In this document: piece by piece, positions 34,124 to 41,624 of the stretch | How the letters are laid out: each line of letters opens with the position of its first letter | How positions within the stretch are numbered: the first letter of the stretch is position 1 | Assembly (NCBI GenBank): GCA_017465665.1 | Contig: JAFTVU010000007.1 | Location: 1 to 64,000 of the forward strand | DNA length: 64,000 bases | Direction: 5' to 3' | From: Oscillospiraceae bacterium | GTDB lineage: Bacteria > Bacillota > Clostridia > Oscillospirales > Ruminococcaceae | Position numbers and translations under genes: made by a program | The notes under the pieces: generated by a model | Databases searched by the model: none | What the model was told of the DNA's origin: nothing | The model's input: the letters and a program-made list of their open reading frames with translations, nothing else

Positions 34124-34489
34124 ATGCTTACAGCAGATATTCGCAGCGAGCTTGCAGAGGTAGGACTTGACTGCACAGAAATGATCGGTAAATTCATGGA
34201 CAGTGAGGATATGTTCCTGAAATACTTCAAAAAGTTTTTCGGAGCAGCTGACAGCGTAGTGGAGGAGCTTTCCGCAGCTATTGCGGCTAATGACCTCGGT
34301 GCTGTTGAGAACAGGGCACACGCTCTGAAGGGTCTGTCGGGAAATATCGGTCTGAACGGTGTGTTTGATCCTGCCAGAAAGATCGTTGATGATGTACGTG
34401 CAGGCAGATACGACAGCTTTTCGGCAGATTTCAATAAGCTGCAGACAGCTTACATAAAGGCGCGTTCCGTTTCCGAGAAGATTGATTAA
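34124..34489 (+). CDS. Orphan histidine phosphotransfer (Hpt) domain protein
   Basis: The 121-residue protein is a single Hpt four-helix domain. The phosphoacceptor histidine lies in RAHALKGLSGNIG (near residue 67), with the expected small residues after it. It relays phosphate between response-regulator receiver domains in a multistep phosphorelay. No kinase or receiver gene is adjacent; the next gene, 33 bp downstream, is a flotillin. GGAGG precedes the ATG. Confidence 0.85.
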   Translation: MLTADIRSELAEVGLDCTEMIGKFMDSEDMFLKYFKKFFGAADSVVEELSAAIAANDLGAVENRAHALKGLSGNIGLNGVFDPARKIVDDVRAGRYDSFSADFNKLQTAYIKARSVSEKID

Positions 34490-34522
34490 ACCGCGGTCGC
34501 CCCGCAGAAAGTAGAGGTTATC

Positions 34523-36058
34523 ATGCCCGAATTTGTTATACCTGTTATAATTATTGCAGCGGTAGTGATCTTTATGTTCACAGCAGGTTACCGCAAGGCT
34601 CCGCCCGATAAGGCTTACATCATAAGCGGTCTTAGACGCAAGGCAAAGGTAGTTGTCGGTAAGGCTACTGTTAAGCTGCCTTTCTTCGAGCGCTGCGACG
34701 TTCTGGAGCTGGCTCTTATGTCCGTAGATGTAAAGACTGCCCAGGCTGTTCCCACCGCTGACTATATCAACATTTCCGTTGACGCAGTAGTAAACGTAAA
34801 GATTTCTCCCGAGCCTGAGATAATCATGAAGGCTCAGCAGAACTTCCTCAACAAGAACGTTGAGTACATAACAAAGGTAGCACGCGAGGTACTTGAGGGT
34901 AACATGCGTGAGATCGTTGGTCAGATGCGTCTGGAGGAGATGGTATCCAACCGTCAGGCATTCGCTGATAAGGTTAAGCAGAATGCAGACCCCGACCTGA
35001 GAGCTATGGGTCTTGAGATCGTATCTTTCAACGTTCAGAACTTTGTTGACGATAACGGCATCATCAATGACATGGGTATCGATAACACCATGCAGATCAA
35101 GAAGAAGGCTGCTATCTCCAAGGCTGAGGCTGAAAGAGATATCAAGATAGCACAGGCTGAGGCTAACCGCAAGGCTAACGATGCCCGTGTGGATTCCGAA
35201 ACTGCTATTGCAGAGCGTGAGAACCAGCTGGCTATCAAGCAGGCTGAACTGAAGCGCGAAGCTGATATCAAGCAGGCTGAGGCAGACGCTGCATATACCA
35301 TCCAGCAGGAAGAGCAGCGTAAGACTATCGAGATCACCACAGCTAACGCTAACCTTGCTCGTCAGGAGCGTGAGGTAGAGATCAAGGCTAAGGAAGCCGA
35401 GATCAAGGAGCGCGCTCTGGAGGCAGAGGTCAAGAAGACTGCTGAGGCTCAGAAGTACGCTGCACAGCAGAAGGCTGACGCAGAGCTGTATACCATCCAG
35501 CGTAATGCAGAGGCTAAGAAGTATGAGGATATCCAGAACGCGCAGGCTGAGCTGGAGATCAAGAAGAACGAGGCTGCTGCTATACTTGTAATGGCAGAGA
35601 ACGAGGCTGCCGCTCAGAAGGCTAAGGCTGAGGCTACACGCTTCGAGGCTGAGCAGGAGGCTGAGGGTATCCGTGCTAAGGGTCTTGCTGAGGCTGAGGC
35701 CGTTCGTGCAAAGGCTCTGGCTGAGGCAGAGGGTCTCGATAAGAAGGCTGAGGCTATGAGAAAGATGGAAGAGGCTGCTGTGCTGCAGATGTACTTCGAG
35801 CAGATGCCTGCAGTTGCTCAGGCTATCGCAAAGCCTCTGGAGAACGTGGACAGCATCACCATGTATGGCGATGGCAATACCGCAAAGATGGTCAAGGATA
35901 TCACAGAAGCTACAACACAGGCTTCCGCAGGTCTGCTTGACGGTCTTGGTATCGACCTCAAGTCCATGATCAATTCCTTTGTTATGGGTAAGTCCATGGC
36001 AGCAGGCATCAACACCGAGGGTGTTCAGGCTCCCGCTGAGGATGTCGTAACAAATTAA
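34523..36058 (+). CDS. Flotillin (SPFH domain membrane scaffold)
   Basis: The 511-residue protein has a membrane segment at residues 4-21, then an SPFH/band-7 domain (about 30-190). A long Ala/Glu/Lys-rich coiled coil (about 195-430) with repeated AEA patterns follows, then a C-terminal tail. This is the FloT/YuaG layout. Flotillins organise membrane microdomains and influence signalling, secretion and cell-wall synthesis. It is likely co-transcribed with the upstream Hpt gene. No NfeD-like gene, a frequent flotillin partner, is adjacent. Confidence 0.9.
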   Translation: MPEFVIPVIIIAAVVIFMFTAGYRKAPPDKAYIISGLRRKAKVVVGKATVKLPFFERCDVLELALMSVDVKTAQAVPTADYINISVDAVVNVKISPEPEIIMKAQQNFLNKNVEYITKVAREVLEGNMREIVGQMRLEEMVSNRQAFADKVKQNADPDLRAMGLEIVSFNVQNFVDDNGIINDMGIDNTMQIKKKAAISKAEAERDIKIAQAEANRKANDARVDSETAIAERENQLAIKQAELKREADIKQAEADAAYTIQQEEQRKTIEITTANANLARQEREVEIKAKEAEIKERALEAEVKKTAEAQKYAAQQKADAELYTIQRNAEAKKYEDIQNAQAELEIKKNEAAAILVMAENEAAAQKAKAEATRFEAEQEAEGIRAKGLAEAEAVRAKALAEAEGLDKKAEAMRKMEEAAVLQMYFEQMPAVAQAIAKPLENVDSITMYGDGNTAKMVKDITEATTQASAGLLDGLGIDLKSMINSFVMGKSMAAGINTEGVQAPAEDVVTN

Positions 36059-36076
36059 CAGTTACTTAAATTTGTC

Positions 36077-36113
36077 GAGAATCGGCGTTGCGGCTGTCGC
36101 AATGCCGATTTTT
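36077..36113 (+). terminator. Terminator of the flotillin gene
   Basis: Hairpin AATCGGCGTTGCG/CGCAATGCCGATT (minor mismatches) followed by TTTTTT. Confidence 0.8.
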
Positions 36114-36126
36114 TGTGCATTAAACA

Positions 36127-36155
36127 TTGACAAGTCGGTAAAGATATGGTAAACT
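36127..36155 (+). promoter_or_regulatory. Promoter TTGACA-17-TAAACT (extended -10)
   Basis: -35 TTGACA (36127-36132), 17-bp spacer ending in TGG, -10 TAAACT (36150-36155), 48 bp before the papain-like gene. Confidence 0.75.
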
Positions 36156-36203
36156 ATTAAATAGCGTATGCTGTTATATAGTATAAAAATTGGGGAGTGC
36201 TCA

Positions 36204-36749
36204 ATGAAGACCATATATATCGTACTTACAAGGTCGACGACCTTTTTGTCGCGTCTGGTTCATTTCGTTACTGCAGACGCTTATACTCACGTTGCTATCT
36301 CCTTTGATAAGGAGCTTCACCAGCTTTACAGCTCAGGCAGAAAGAACGGCAGGACGATGTTTCCTGCAGGCCCTTGCAGAGAATCCCTGCAGAATGACTG
36401 CTACCGCAAGTGCGGCACTGTTCCCGTTGCTATCTATGAGCTGAATGTAAGCGATGAGGCTTATGCTCTTGCAAAGCAGGAAGTAGACGCTATTATCGGC
36501 AATGCGGACGAGTATCATTTCAATATTATAGGACTTATCCTCTGCAAGCTGAAGATAGAGCTCCGCAGGAAGCATCATTTCTTCTGCTCACAGTTCGTGA
36601 GCGAGGTGCTTACACGCAGCAATGCTCTGGAGCTGCCTAAAGTTCCTGCGCTTATGAGACCGAGTGATTATATCCGACTTCCTGAGCTTCGTTGCTGCTA
36701 TGAGGGATATATCACAGATCTTCCGAACACCGCTTTTTACAGAGTATAA
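36204..36749 (+). CDS. Permuted papain-like (YiiX/NlpC-P60 lineage) hydrolase-like protein
   Basis: The 181-residue protein has the order expected for circularly permuted NlpC/P60-type enzymes: a histidine in DAYTHVAISFD near residue 28 and a catalytic cysteine in FFCSQFVSEVL near residue 133. No signal peptide, so it is cytoplasmic. Related proteins act on amide bonds of lipids or peptides, but no substrate can be assigned. ATG 36204 was chosen because GGGGAG lies 7 nt upstream; an in-frame start at 36168 would lie just past the promoter. It is monocistronic, with promoter and terminator on each side. Confidence 0.7.
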   Translation: MKTIYIVLTRSTTFLSRLVHFVTADAYTHVAISFDKELHQLYSSGRKNGRTMFPAGPCRESLQNDCYRKCGTVPVAIYELNVSDEAYALAKQEVDAIIGNADEYHFNIIGLILCKLKIELRRKHHFFCSQFVSEVLTRSNALELPKVPALMRPSDYIRLPELRCCYEGYITDLPNTAFYRV

Positions 36750-36765
36750 ATAAAAATAAGGCATC

Positions 36766-36793
36766 CGCTGTGAATCATCCACAGCGGATTTTC
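36766..36793. terminator. Terminator hairpin
   Basis: Perfect 10-bp stem ATCCGCTGTG/CACAGCGGAT with a short T-run, 17 bases after the papain-like gene and before the MFS gene. Confidence 0.65.
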
Positions 36794-36816
36794 AATGCCG
36801 AAACGGAGATAATATA

Positions 36817-38007
36817 ATGTCTATCAGAACGGATTCGCGCCATACTATCCTTGCCTGCTATGGCGGATACATAACTCAGGCAATAGTAAACAATTTTCTG
36901 CCGCTGCTGTTTCTTATCTTTCAGGATACCTTTGGTATTCCGCTGCAGCAGATAACGCTGCTTGTCACCATCAACTTCCTGATACAGCTTGCGGTGGATC
37001 TCATCGCTGCAAAGGTGGTGGATCGTATCGGCTGGAGAGTCTGCCTTGTGGCAGCGCATATCTTTGCGGCTGTGGGACTTGCAGGGCTTTCGTTTCTGCC
37101 GTATATCATGCCGCCGTTTGCGGGGATAATCACCTGTGTTGCACTCTACGCTGTGGGCGGAGGACTTATCGAGGTGCTTGTAAGCCCTGTGGTGGAGGCG
37201 TGTCCTACCGAGAACAAGGCAGGCGTCATGAGCCTGCTGCATTCGTTCTATTGCTGGGGTACAGTGGGAGTTGTGGCGTTGTCCACGCTGTTCCTGTATG
37301 TGTTCGGTAAGGATAGCTGGGAGATGCTTGCGCTGATATGGGCGGTGTTTCCGCTGGTGATAAGCGTGTACTTTACGCAGGTACCTCTGTATCCTCTTGT
37401 GGAGGAGGGCGAGGGCTACGGCATCCGCCAGCTTTTCAGAATGAAGAGCTTCTGGCTTTTCGTGGTGCTGATGTTTGCAGCAGGCGCAAGCGAGCTTTCC
37501 ATGAGCCAGTGGGCAAGCGCATTTGCAGAAAGCGGACTCGGAGTATCCAAGATGATGGGTGATCTGCTGGGCCCATGTGTGTTTTCAATACTTATGGGCA
37601 TATCCAGGGTGTTTTATGGTAAAAAGAGCGAGAAGATAGATCTGAACAGTTTCCTTATTGGAAGTGGATTGCTGTGCGTTGGTTCGTATCTGCTGGCATC
37701 CCTCAGCCCGATACCTGCGCTGTCGCTGGTTGGCTGTGGATTGTGTGGACTTTCTGTCGGCATCATGTGGCCAGGTTTGTTCAGTCTTGCCGCAGTTGAG
37801 ATTCCAAAGGGCGGTACGGCGATGTTTGCACTTCTGGCTCTTGCAGGAGATCTTGGCGGCTCTGGCGGACCAACCTTGGTCGGCTTTACTTCAGGATTAT
37901 TCGGAGGAGAGCTGAAGAGCGGTCTGCTGTTTGGCATAATATTCCCTGTTATACTGATAACGGGAGCACTTATTCAGAGAAAGCACACAAAAAAAGACGG
38001 CACATGA
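36817..38007 (+). CDS. Major facilitator superfamily (MFS) transporter
   Basis: The 396-residue protein has about 12 membrane segments and the MFS inter-helix 2-3 loop DLIAAKVVDRIGWRV near residue 60. The overall pattern is like the FucP/sugar or drug:H+ groups, but the substrate is not readable. ACGGAGA precedes the ATG. Its stop codon lies inside the terminator stem. Confidence 0.8.
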   Translation: MSIRTDSRHTILACYGGYITQAIVNNFLPLLFLIFQDTFGIPLQQITLLVTINFLIQLAVDLIAAKVVDRIGWRVCLVAAHIFAAVGLAGLSFLPYIMPPFAGIITCVALYAVGGGLIEVLVSPVVEACPTENKAGVMSLLHSFYCWGTVGVVALSTLFLYVFGKDSWEMLALIWAVFPLVISVYFTQVPLYPLVEEGEGYGIRQLFRMKSFWLFVVLMFAAGASELSMSQWASAFAESGLGVSKMMGDLLGPCVFSILMGISRVFYGKKSEKIDLNSFLIGSGLLCVGSYLLASLSPIPALSLVGCGLCGLSVGIMWPGLFSLAAVEIPKGGTAMFALLALAGDLGGSGGPTLVGFTSGLFGGELKSGLLFGIIFPVILITGALIQRKHTKKDGT

Positions 38008-38020
38008 TGCCGTCTTTTTA
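37988..38020. terminator. Bidirectional terminator overlapping the MFS stop codon
   Basis: Stem AAAAAGACGGCA/TGCCGTCTTTTT with loop CATGA; A- and T-runs on both sides serve the convergent MFS and XRE genes. Confidence 0.85.
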
Positions 38021-38023
38021 GTA

Positions 38024-38230
38024 TCAGAAATAGAATAGCTCCTCGAACTTCTTATCCAGCGCTATGCAGAGGATAAGCGCCAGCTTTGCCGTGGGGCTGA
38101 ACTGTCCCGTTTCAATGGAGCTGATGGTGTTTCGGGAAACGCCCACCATCTTTGCGAGATCTGCCTGAGAGAGCTTCTTCTCGCTGCGTGCTTCTTTCAC
38201 GCGGTTTTTGAGTATCAGACTATCTTCCAT
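38024..38230 (-). CDS. XRE-family small transcriptional regulator
   Basis: The 68-residue protein is a single helix-turn-helix domain: KLSQADLAKMVGVSRNTISS (residues about 19-38), then IETGQFSPTAKLALILC. It is of the compact type common in Firmicutes (YozG-like). It is the last gene of a five-gene minus-strand cluster with four related small membrane proteins, and probably binds the repeated operator-like sites at 39686-39761 upstream of the first. Confidence 0.9.
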   Translation of the reverse strand: MEDSLILKNRVKEARSEKKLSQADLAKMVGVSRNTISSIETGQFSPTAKLALILCIALDKKFEELFYF

Positions 38231-38242
38231 ACGTTACCTCGA

Positions 38243-38578
38243 TTATACAGATGTGTTTGCGTTAAAAAACATACCGACTGTTGCTACAGTTGTAACTATC
38301 GCAGCAGCTGCAAATATTACACCGAAAATTACAGAAGATCTTCTTTTTAACTTTATGCCTTTATGGATGCTGTTTACTGCGATGTAGCTTGTCAGTATTG
38401 CCAGCAGGGCATAATTGCTGTTGCCTGTGTTTAAAAGCTGTGCCAGAAAAAGTATAAAGCAAAGATTGCCTGAAATGCTTCCTGCCAGAAGTTTTGATTT
38501 GTTCATTACTTCAAGCTCAACTAAATCGATGTTCTTGTTTTCCTCGCGGCTTTTTGCTAAGATCTCTTCTTTATTCAT
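38243..38578 (-). CDS. Small membrane protein, paralogue 4 (DUF6442-like)
   Basis: The 111-residue protein starts MNKEEILAKSREENKNIDLVE and has four hydrophobic segments. It shares this N-terminal consensus with the three upstream genes, so they form a tandem family. It is the most diverged of the four. I relate the family to DUF6442 from memory; no function is known. The gene follows its neighbour by 12 bp and precedes the XRE gene by 12 bp. Confidence 0.7.
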   Translation of the reverse strand: MNKEEILAKSREENKNIDLVELEVMNKSKLLAGSISGNLCFILFLAQLLNTGNSNYALLAILTSYIAVNSIHKGIKLKRRSSVIFGVIFAAAAIVTTVATVGMFFNANTSV

Positions 38579-38590
38579 GATATTTCCTCC

Positions 38591-38920
38591 TTATGCAGCA
38601 GTAGTGATAAATGAGCTTATGGCAGCTATAGTAAGACCAATGGACCAGAGCGCCCATAGTATTGCATTGAGCAGGTGAGCTTTCTTCCTGAGTTTGATGA
38701 ACATATACAGATGGAACGCTGTAATCATCACGGTGATCACTGCCCACAGGCTGAAGTTATATGTGTCGCGGAGAAACATTTCCGTAAACATTATCAGCGC
38801 TCCGAAAATGGCTGCGATAATAGCAGCGAGTAAACCTGCCTTGCTTTCTGCTTCCAAATATTCGATGTCCTTGCCTTTGTTTTCTTTTTGAGCCATCGCT
38901 AAGATCTCTTCTTTATTCAT
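38591..38920 (-). CDS. Small membrane protein, paralogue 3 (DUF6442-like)
   Basis: The 109-residue protein shares the start MNKEEILAMAQKENKGKDIE and the four hydrophobic segments with the neighbouring genes. It probably sits in the membrane as a small helical bundle. It is separated by 12-18 bp from its neighbours, so it is in the same operon. Confidence 0.7.
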   Translation of the reverse strand: MNKEEILAMAQKENKGKDIEYLEAESKAGLLAAIIAAIFGALIMFTEMFLRDTYNFSLWAVITVMITAFHLYMFIKLRKKAHLLNAILWALWSIGLTIAAISSFITTAA

Positions 38921-38938
38921 GTTTTTGCCCCCCTTATA

Positions 38939-39274
38939 TTATAAAATCGTGCTTGTTGTAAAAAGATTATATATTGAATAAGCCAGCATAAGTGCTGCTA
39001 CAACGGCATACATGATTCCCGTTGCGAGAGTTGAGGTCTTTCTGAGCTTTATACCCTTATAGATGCCTACACCTGCATTGATTCCTGCGATAATGCTCCA
39101 TAAGCTGAAGTTTGTGTTTCCGCAGATAAAAATTTCAGAAACAAAAAGTACTGCACAGATAAGAACACCAATAAGCGCTCCTATTGTTGCGGATTTTTCG
39201 CTTACATGAAGCTCATATAGATCCTGTTCCTTGTTTTCCTTGCGGCTCATTTCTAAGATTTCTTCTTTATTCAT
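38939..39274 (-). CDS. Small membrane protein, paralogue 2 (DUF6442-like)
   Basis: The 111-residue protein (start MNKEEILEMSRKENKEQDLY) is very close to paralogue 1. Both end in NLFTTSTIL, and the DNA around their stop codons is nearly identical. This points to a recent tandem duplication. Confidence 0.72.
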   Translation of the reverse strand: MNKEEILEMSRKENKEQDLYELHVSEKSATIGALIGVLICAVLFVSEIFICGNTNFSLWSIIAGINAGVGIYKGIKLRKTSTLATGIMYAVVAALMLAYSIYNLFTTSTIL

Positions 39275-39292
39275 GTTTTTGTTCTCCTTATA

Positions 39293-39628
39293 TTATAAAA
39301 TCGTGCTTGTTGTGAAAAGATTTACAATTGCAGCTACAATTGCGATTACTGCAATAACTGTCCAGAGTATGCCGACTGCAATTTTTACCTTGTTTTTCAG
39401 TTTAATACCTGTATAAAGAAATGTGCCTGCAATAAATGCTGCAATAATAGTCCACAAACCGTAATTTTGGTTTCCGCAAACCATAATTTCCGCTACATAA
39501 AGAACTGCACAAATGATGACGCATATCAGTGAGCTTACCCGAGTTGCTTTGCTGCTTATTTCAAGCTCATATAGATCCTGTTCCTTGTTTTCCTTGCGGC
39601 TCATTTCTAATATCTGTTCCTTATTCAT
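39293..39628 (-). CDS. Small membrane protein, paralogue 1 (DUF6442-like)
   Basis: First gene of the cluster, 111 residues from ATG 39628, which has GGAGGT upstream; an in-frame upstream extension to 39739 lies in the promoter and is rejected. It has the same MNKEQILEMSRKENKEQDLY start and four hydrophobic segments as its paralogues. Its promoter (39708-39736) carries repeated TTGACAAG-type sites, so the cluster is probably under control of its own XRE regulator. Confidence 0.72.
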   Translation of the reverse strand: MNKEQILEMSRKENKEQDLYELEISSKATRVSSLICVIICAVLYVAEIMVCGNQNYGLWTIIAAFIAGTFLYTGIKLKNKVKIAVGILWTVIAVIAIVAAIVNLFTTSTIL

Positions 39629-39685
39629 ACTAAATACCTCCGATGAATCTATCATAATCGTTGTTGTGTTTTGTTCGAACATTTT

Positions 39686-39761
39686 GCCAAGTTTTCTTGA
39701 CACCCTTAGTATATCACAGCCAAGTTTACTTGTCAACATTTTTGCACAGTTTTCTTGTCAA
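39686..39761 (-). promoter_or_regulatory. Three operator-like repeats over the cluster promoter
   Basis: Minus-strand copies TGTCAAGAAAACTTGGC (39686-39702), TTGACAAGTAAACTTGGC (39719-39736) and TTGACAAGAAAACTGTGC (39744-39761). The middle copy contains the -35 box, the first lies near the transcription start. They are likely binding sites for the XRE protein encoded at the end of the operon. Confidence 0.6.
39708..39736 (-). promoter_or_regulatory. Promoter TTGACA-17-TATACT
   Basis: On the minus strand -35 TTGACA (39731-39736), 17-bp spacer, -10 TATACT (39708-39713), 80 bp before paralogue 1. Confidence 0.8.
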
Positions 39762-39853
39762 AACTCTGTTTTGCACAATAAACTTGGCAAGTTTTGCAAA
39801 GTTTACTGTGCATTTTTGATAAAACACAGTGTAGAATAACATCAAAACAAATT

Positions 39854-39929
39854 CGGGCGACCACCGATCGCCCCTACAAATAACCTGCATTTATCGCAGA
39901 ATATTGTAGGGGCGAGCTGTGCTCGCCCG
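39854..39929. repeat. Short inverted-repeat element (MITE-like)
   Basis: Two 26-bp arms (39854-39879 and 39904-39929) are inverted copies with 23 of 26 positions matching; the inner ends read TTGTAGGGGCGA. Each arm also folds as its own hairpin (GGGCGA/TCGCCC). The 24-bp centre shows nothing. Confidence 0.6.
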
Positions 39930-39951
39930 CTGTAATATTAGTATGATTATG

Positions 39952-40494
39952 TTATCCCTGCTTCTTGGGCTGCTGAGCCTGTGCCTGTGCCTGTGCTCTC
40001 TGCTGTGCCTGTACTTTCTGCTTTGCAGGGTCTATCTGGATATCGTTTCCGGAATTGAGGGTCTTTCTCATGATACGCAGGTTGTTGATATCCTTAACAA
40101 GGAGCTCCTCCACTCTGCCGAGCATCTTGTCTGTGAACTCGTTTGTGGAGCTGCGGATGAGATTGGAGCGTGCCTGTGCGTTGCTTATCTCCTCGGTAGC
40201 TCTCTTGCGCGCTTCTTTCATGATGGAGTTTTCGTCAAGCAGTTCGTTTCTGCGCTGCTCTGCCTTGCGGATGATATCCTCGGCTTCCTTTTTGGCATCG
40301 GAGATGATGCGGTTCTTGTCAGCCACTACATTCTGTGCCTGCTGTATCTCCTTGGGGAGTACAAGGCGCATTTCCGTAGCTATCTCATCGATCTGAGCAA
40401 CGTCTACCATGCTCTTCTTGGAGAGCGGAACGGGGGAGGCTTTTCTGACTACCTCGTCAAGCATTGAAATAAGGTCTAAGAGGCTGTAATCCAT
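39952..40494 (-). CDS. Coiled-coil protein of unknown function
   Basis: The 180-residue protein starts MDYSLLDLISMLDEVVRKAS, followed by a long helical region rich in Glu, Arg, Ala and Lys (residues about 35-145) and a Gln/Ala-rich tail with repeated AQ pairs. The arrangement resembles DivIVA- or ATP-synthase-b-like stalk proteins that often lie next to coaD in Firmicutes; no catalytic motif is visible. It is the last gene of the uvrC-rsmD-coaD operon. Confidence 0.7.
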   Translation of the reverse strand: MDYSLLDLISMLDEVVRKASPVPLSKKSMVDVAQIDEIATEMRLVLPKEIQQAQNVVADKNRIISDAKKEAEDIIRKAEQRRNELLDENSIMKEARKRATEEISNAQARSNLIRSSTNEFTDKMLGRVEELLVKDINNLRIMRKTLNSGNDIQIDPAKQKVQAQQRAQAQAQAQQPKKQG

Positions 40495-40515
40495 GGTTTT
40501 TCCCTGTCCTTTCTG

Positions 40516-41040
40516 TTAAATGTCTTTTTTCTCAGCTGCTTTTCTTGCAGCGGTAAATTCACTGTTGAGCTTCTGTACTATCTCTTCGTGGAGACATTCG
40601 GGGACGTACTTGCTGACGTCGCCGCCGAACATTGCCACCTGCTTTACCATGCTGGAGGAGATAAACGTTGTGTTCTGGCTTGCGGGGATGAACACTGTTT
40701 CTGCTTTTGGGTTCAGGTCCTTGTTGGTGTGTGCCTGCTGGAACTCGGATTCAAAGTCTGTTGTTGCACGCAGGCCCTTTACGATAACATCCACATCCTC
40801 ACGGATATTGAAGTAATCTGCCAGCAGACCGTCATAGCTTGCTATCTCCACATTCGGGAGATGAGCTGTGGCGCGGCGCAGGAGATCGCAGCGTTCGGGG
40901 ATGGTGAATGCAAAGGTCTTGAACGGGTTGATGAATACCACCACGATCAGCTTATCGAACATTTTGGAAGCGCGGGTGATTATATCAAGATGACCATTCG
41001 TCACTGGGTCAAAGCTGCCGGGATAGATAGCTGTTTTCAT
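40516..41040 (-). CDS. coaD: Phosphopantetheine adenylyltransferase
   Basis: The 174-residue protein starts MKTAIYPGSFDPVTNGHLDI, the nucleotidyltransferase signature with the T/HxGH motif, and later carries ISSSMVK. It makes dephospho-CoA from 4'-phosphopantetheine and ATP, the penultimate step of coenzyme A synthesis. It follows rsmD by 2 bp, a common pairing in Firmicutes. Confidence 0.96.
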   Translation of the reverse strand: MKTAIYPGSFDPVTNGHLDIITRASKMFDKLIVVVFINPFKTFAFTIPERCDLLRRATAHLPNVEIASYDGLLADYFNIREDVDVIVKGLRATTDFESEFQQAHTNKDLNPKAETVFIPASQNTTFISSSMVKQVAMFGGDVSKYVPECLHEEIVQKLNSEFTAARKAAEKKDI

Positions 41041-41042
41041 TA

Positions 41043-41615
41043 TTATTCCTCCACTTCGTCCGTTTCTTCTGTATCTGCCTTGGGACGGTAGATAGTAACT
41101 GCGGTGCGCGAGTGCTTAAGCACCTTTGCTATTTCAAATCTGCCGAGCTCTCTTGGGAGGGTACATTCCTTTTCGTGTTCGCAGATGATTATGCCGCTGT
41201 CTGACATCTTTTCTTCAAGGTGCGGCAGGGCTTTCTGCAGTATTCTGAGGTTGTATGGCGGATCCAGTATTGCGATGTCAAAGGTTGCACGGGTGCTTTT
41301 CAGGAATGCAGAGAACGGCATATTCACTACGTGCGCTCTGTCCTCCAGCTTTGTGTGGCGGAGGTTTTCCTTGATGACCTTGATGGACGCCATGGCGGAG
41401 TCCACAAAATAGACCTCCTTTGCGCCGCGGCTGATAGCTTCGATTCCGAGCTGTCCGCTGCCTGCGAACATATCCAGCACGGTGCGCCCCTCTATTTCAA
41501 ACTGTATTGCGGAGAAGATAGCTTCCTTTACGCCGTCCGTTGTGGGGCGTACAGTTTCCGTGCCCTCGACGGTAATGAGCTTTCTGCCTCTCGCTTCGCC
41601 TGTAATTACTCTCAT
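41043..41615 (-). CDS. rsmD: 16S rRNA guanine(966)-N2 methyltransferase
   Basis: The 190-residue protein starts MRVITGEARGRKL. It has a SAM-binding region VLDMFAGSGQLGIEAISRGA near residue 45 and the catalytic DPPYN near residue 117. It methylates G966 of 16S rRNA during 30S assembly. The overlap-like spacing with coaD (2 bp) and uvrC (9 bp) shows one operon. Confidence 0.94.
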   Translation of the reverse strand: MRVITGEARGRKLITVEGTETVRPTTDGVKEAIFSAIQFEIEGRTVLDMFAGSGQLGIEAISRGAKEVYFVDSAMASIKVIKENLRHTKLEDRAHVVNMPFSAFLKSTRATFDIAILDPPYNLRILQKALPHLEEKMSDSGIIICEHEKECTLPRELGRFEIAKVLKHSRTAVTIYRPKADTEETDEVEE

Positions 41616-41624
41616 TTTATCTCC

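Larger units (their letters stand above)
39629..39951. promoter_or_regulatory. Regulatory and repeat region
   Basis: This 323-bp gap holds the cluster promoter, three operator-like repeats, a palindrome AACTTGGCAAGTT (39781-39793), and an inverted-repeat element (39854-39929). Confidence 0.55.
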
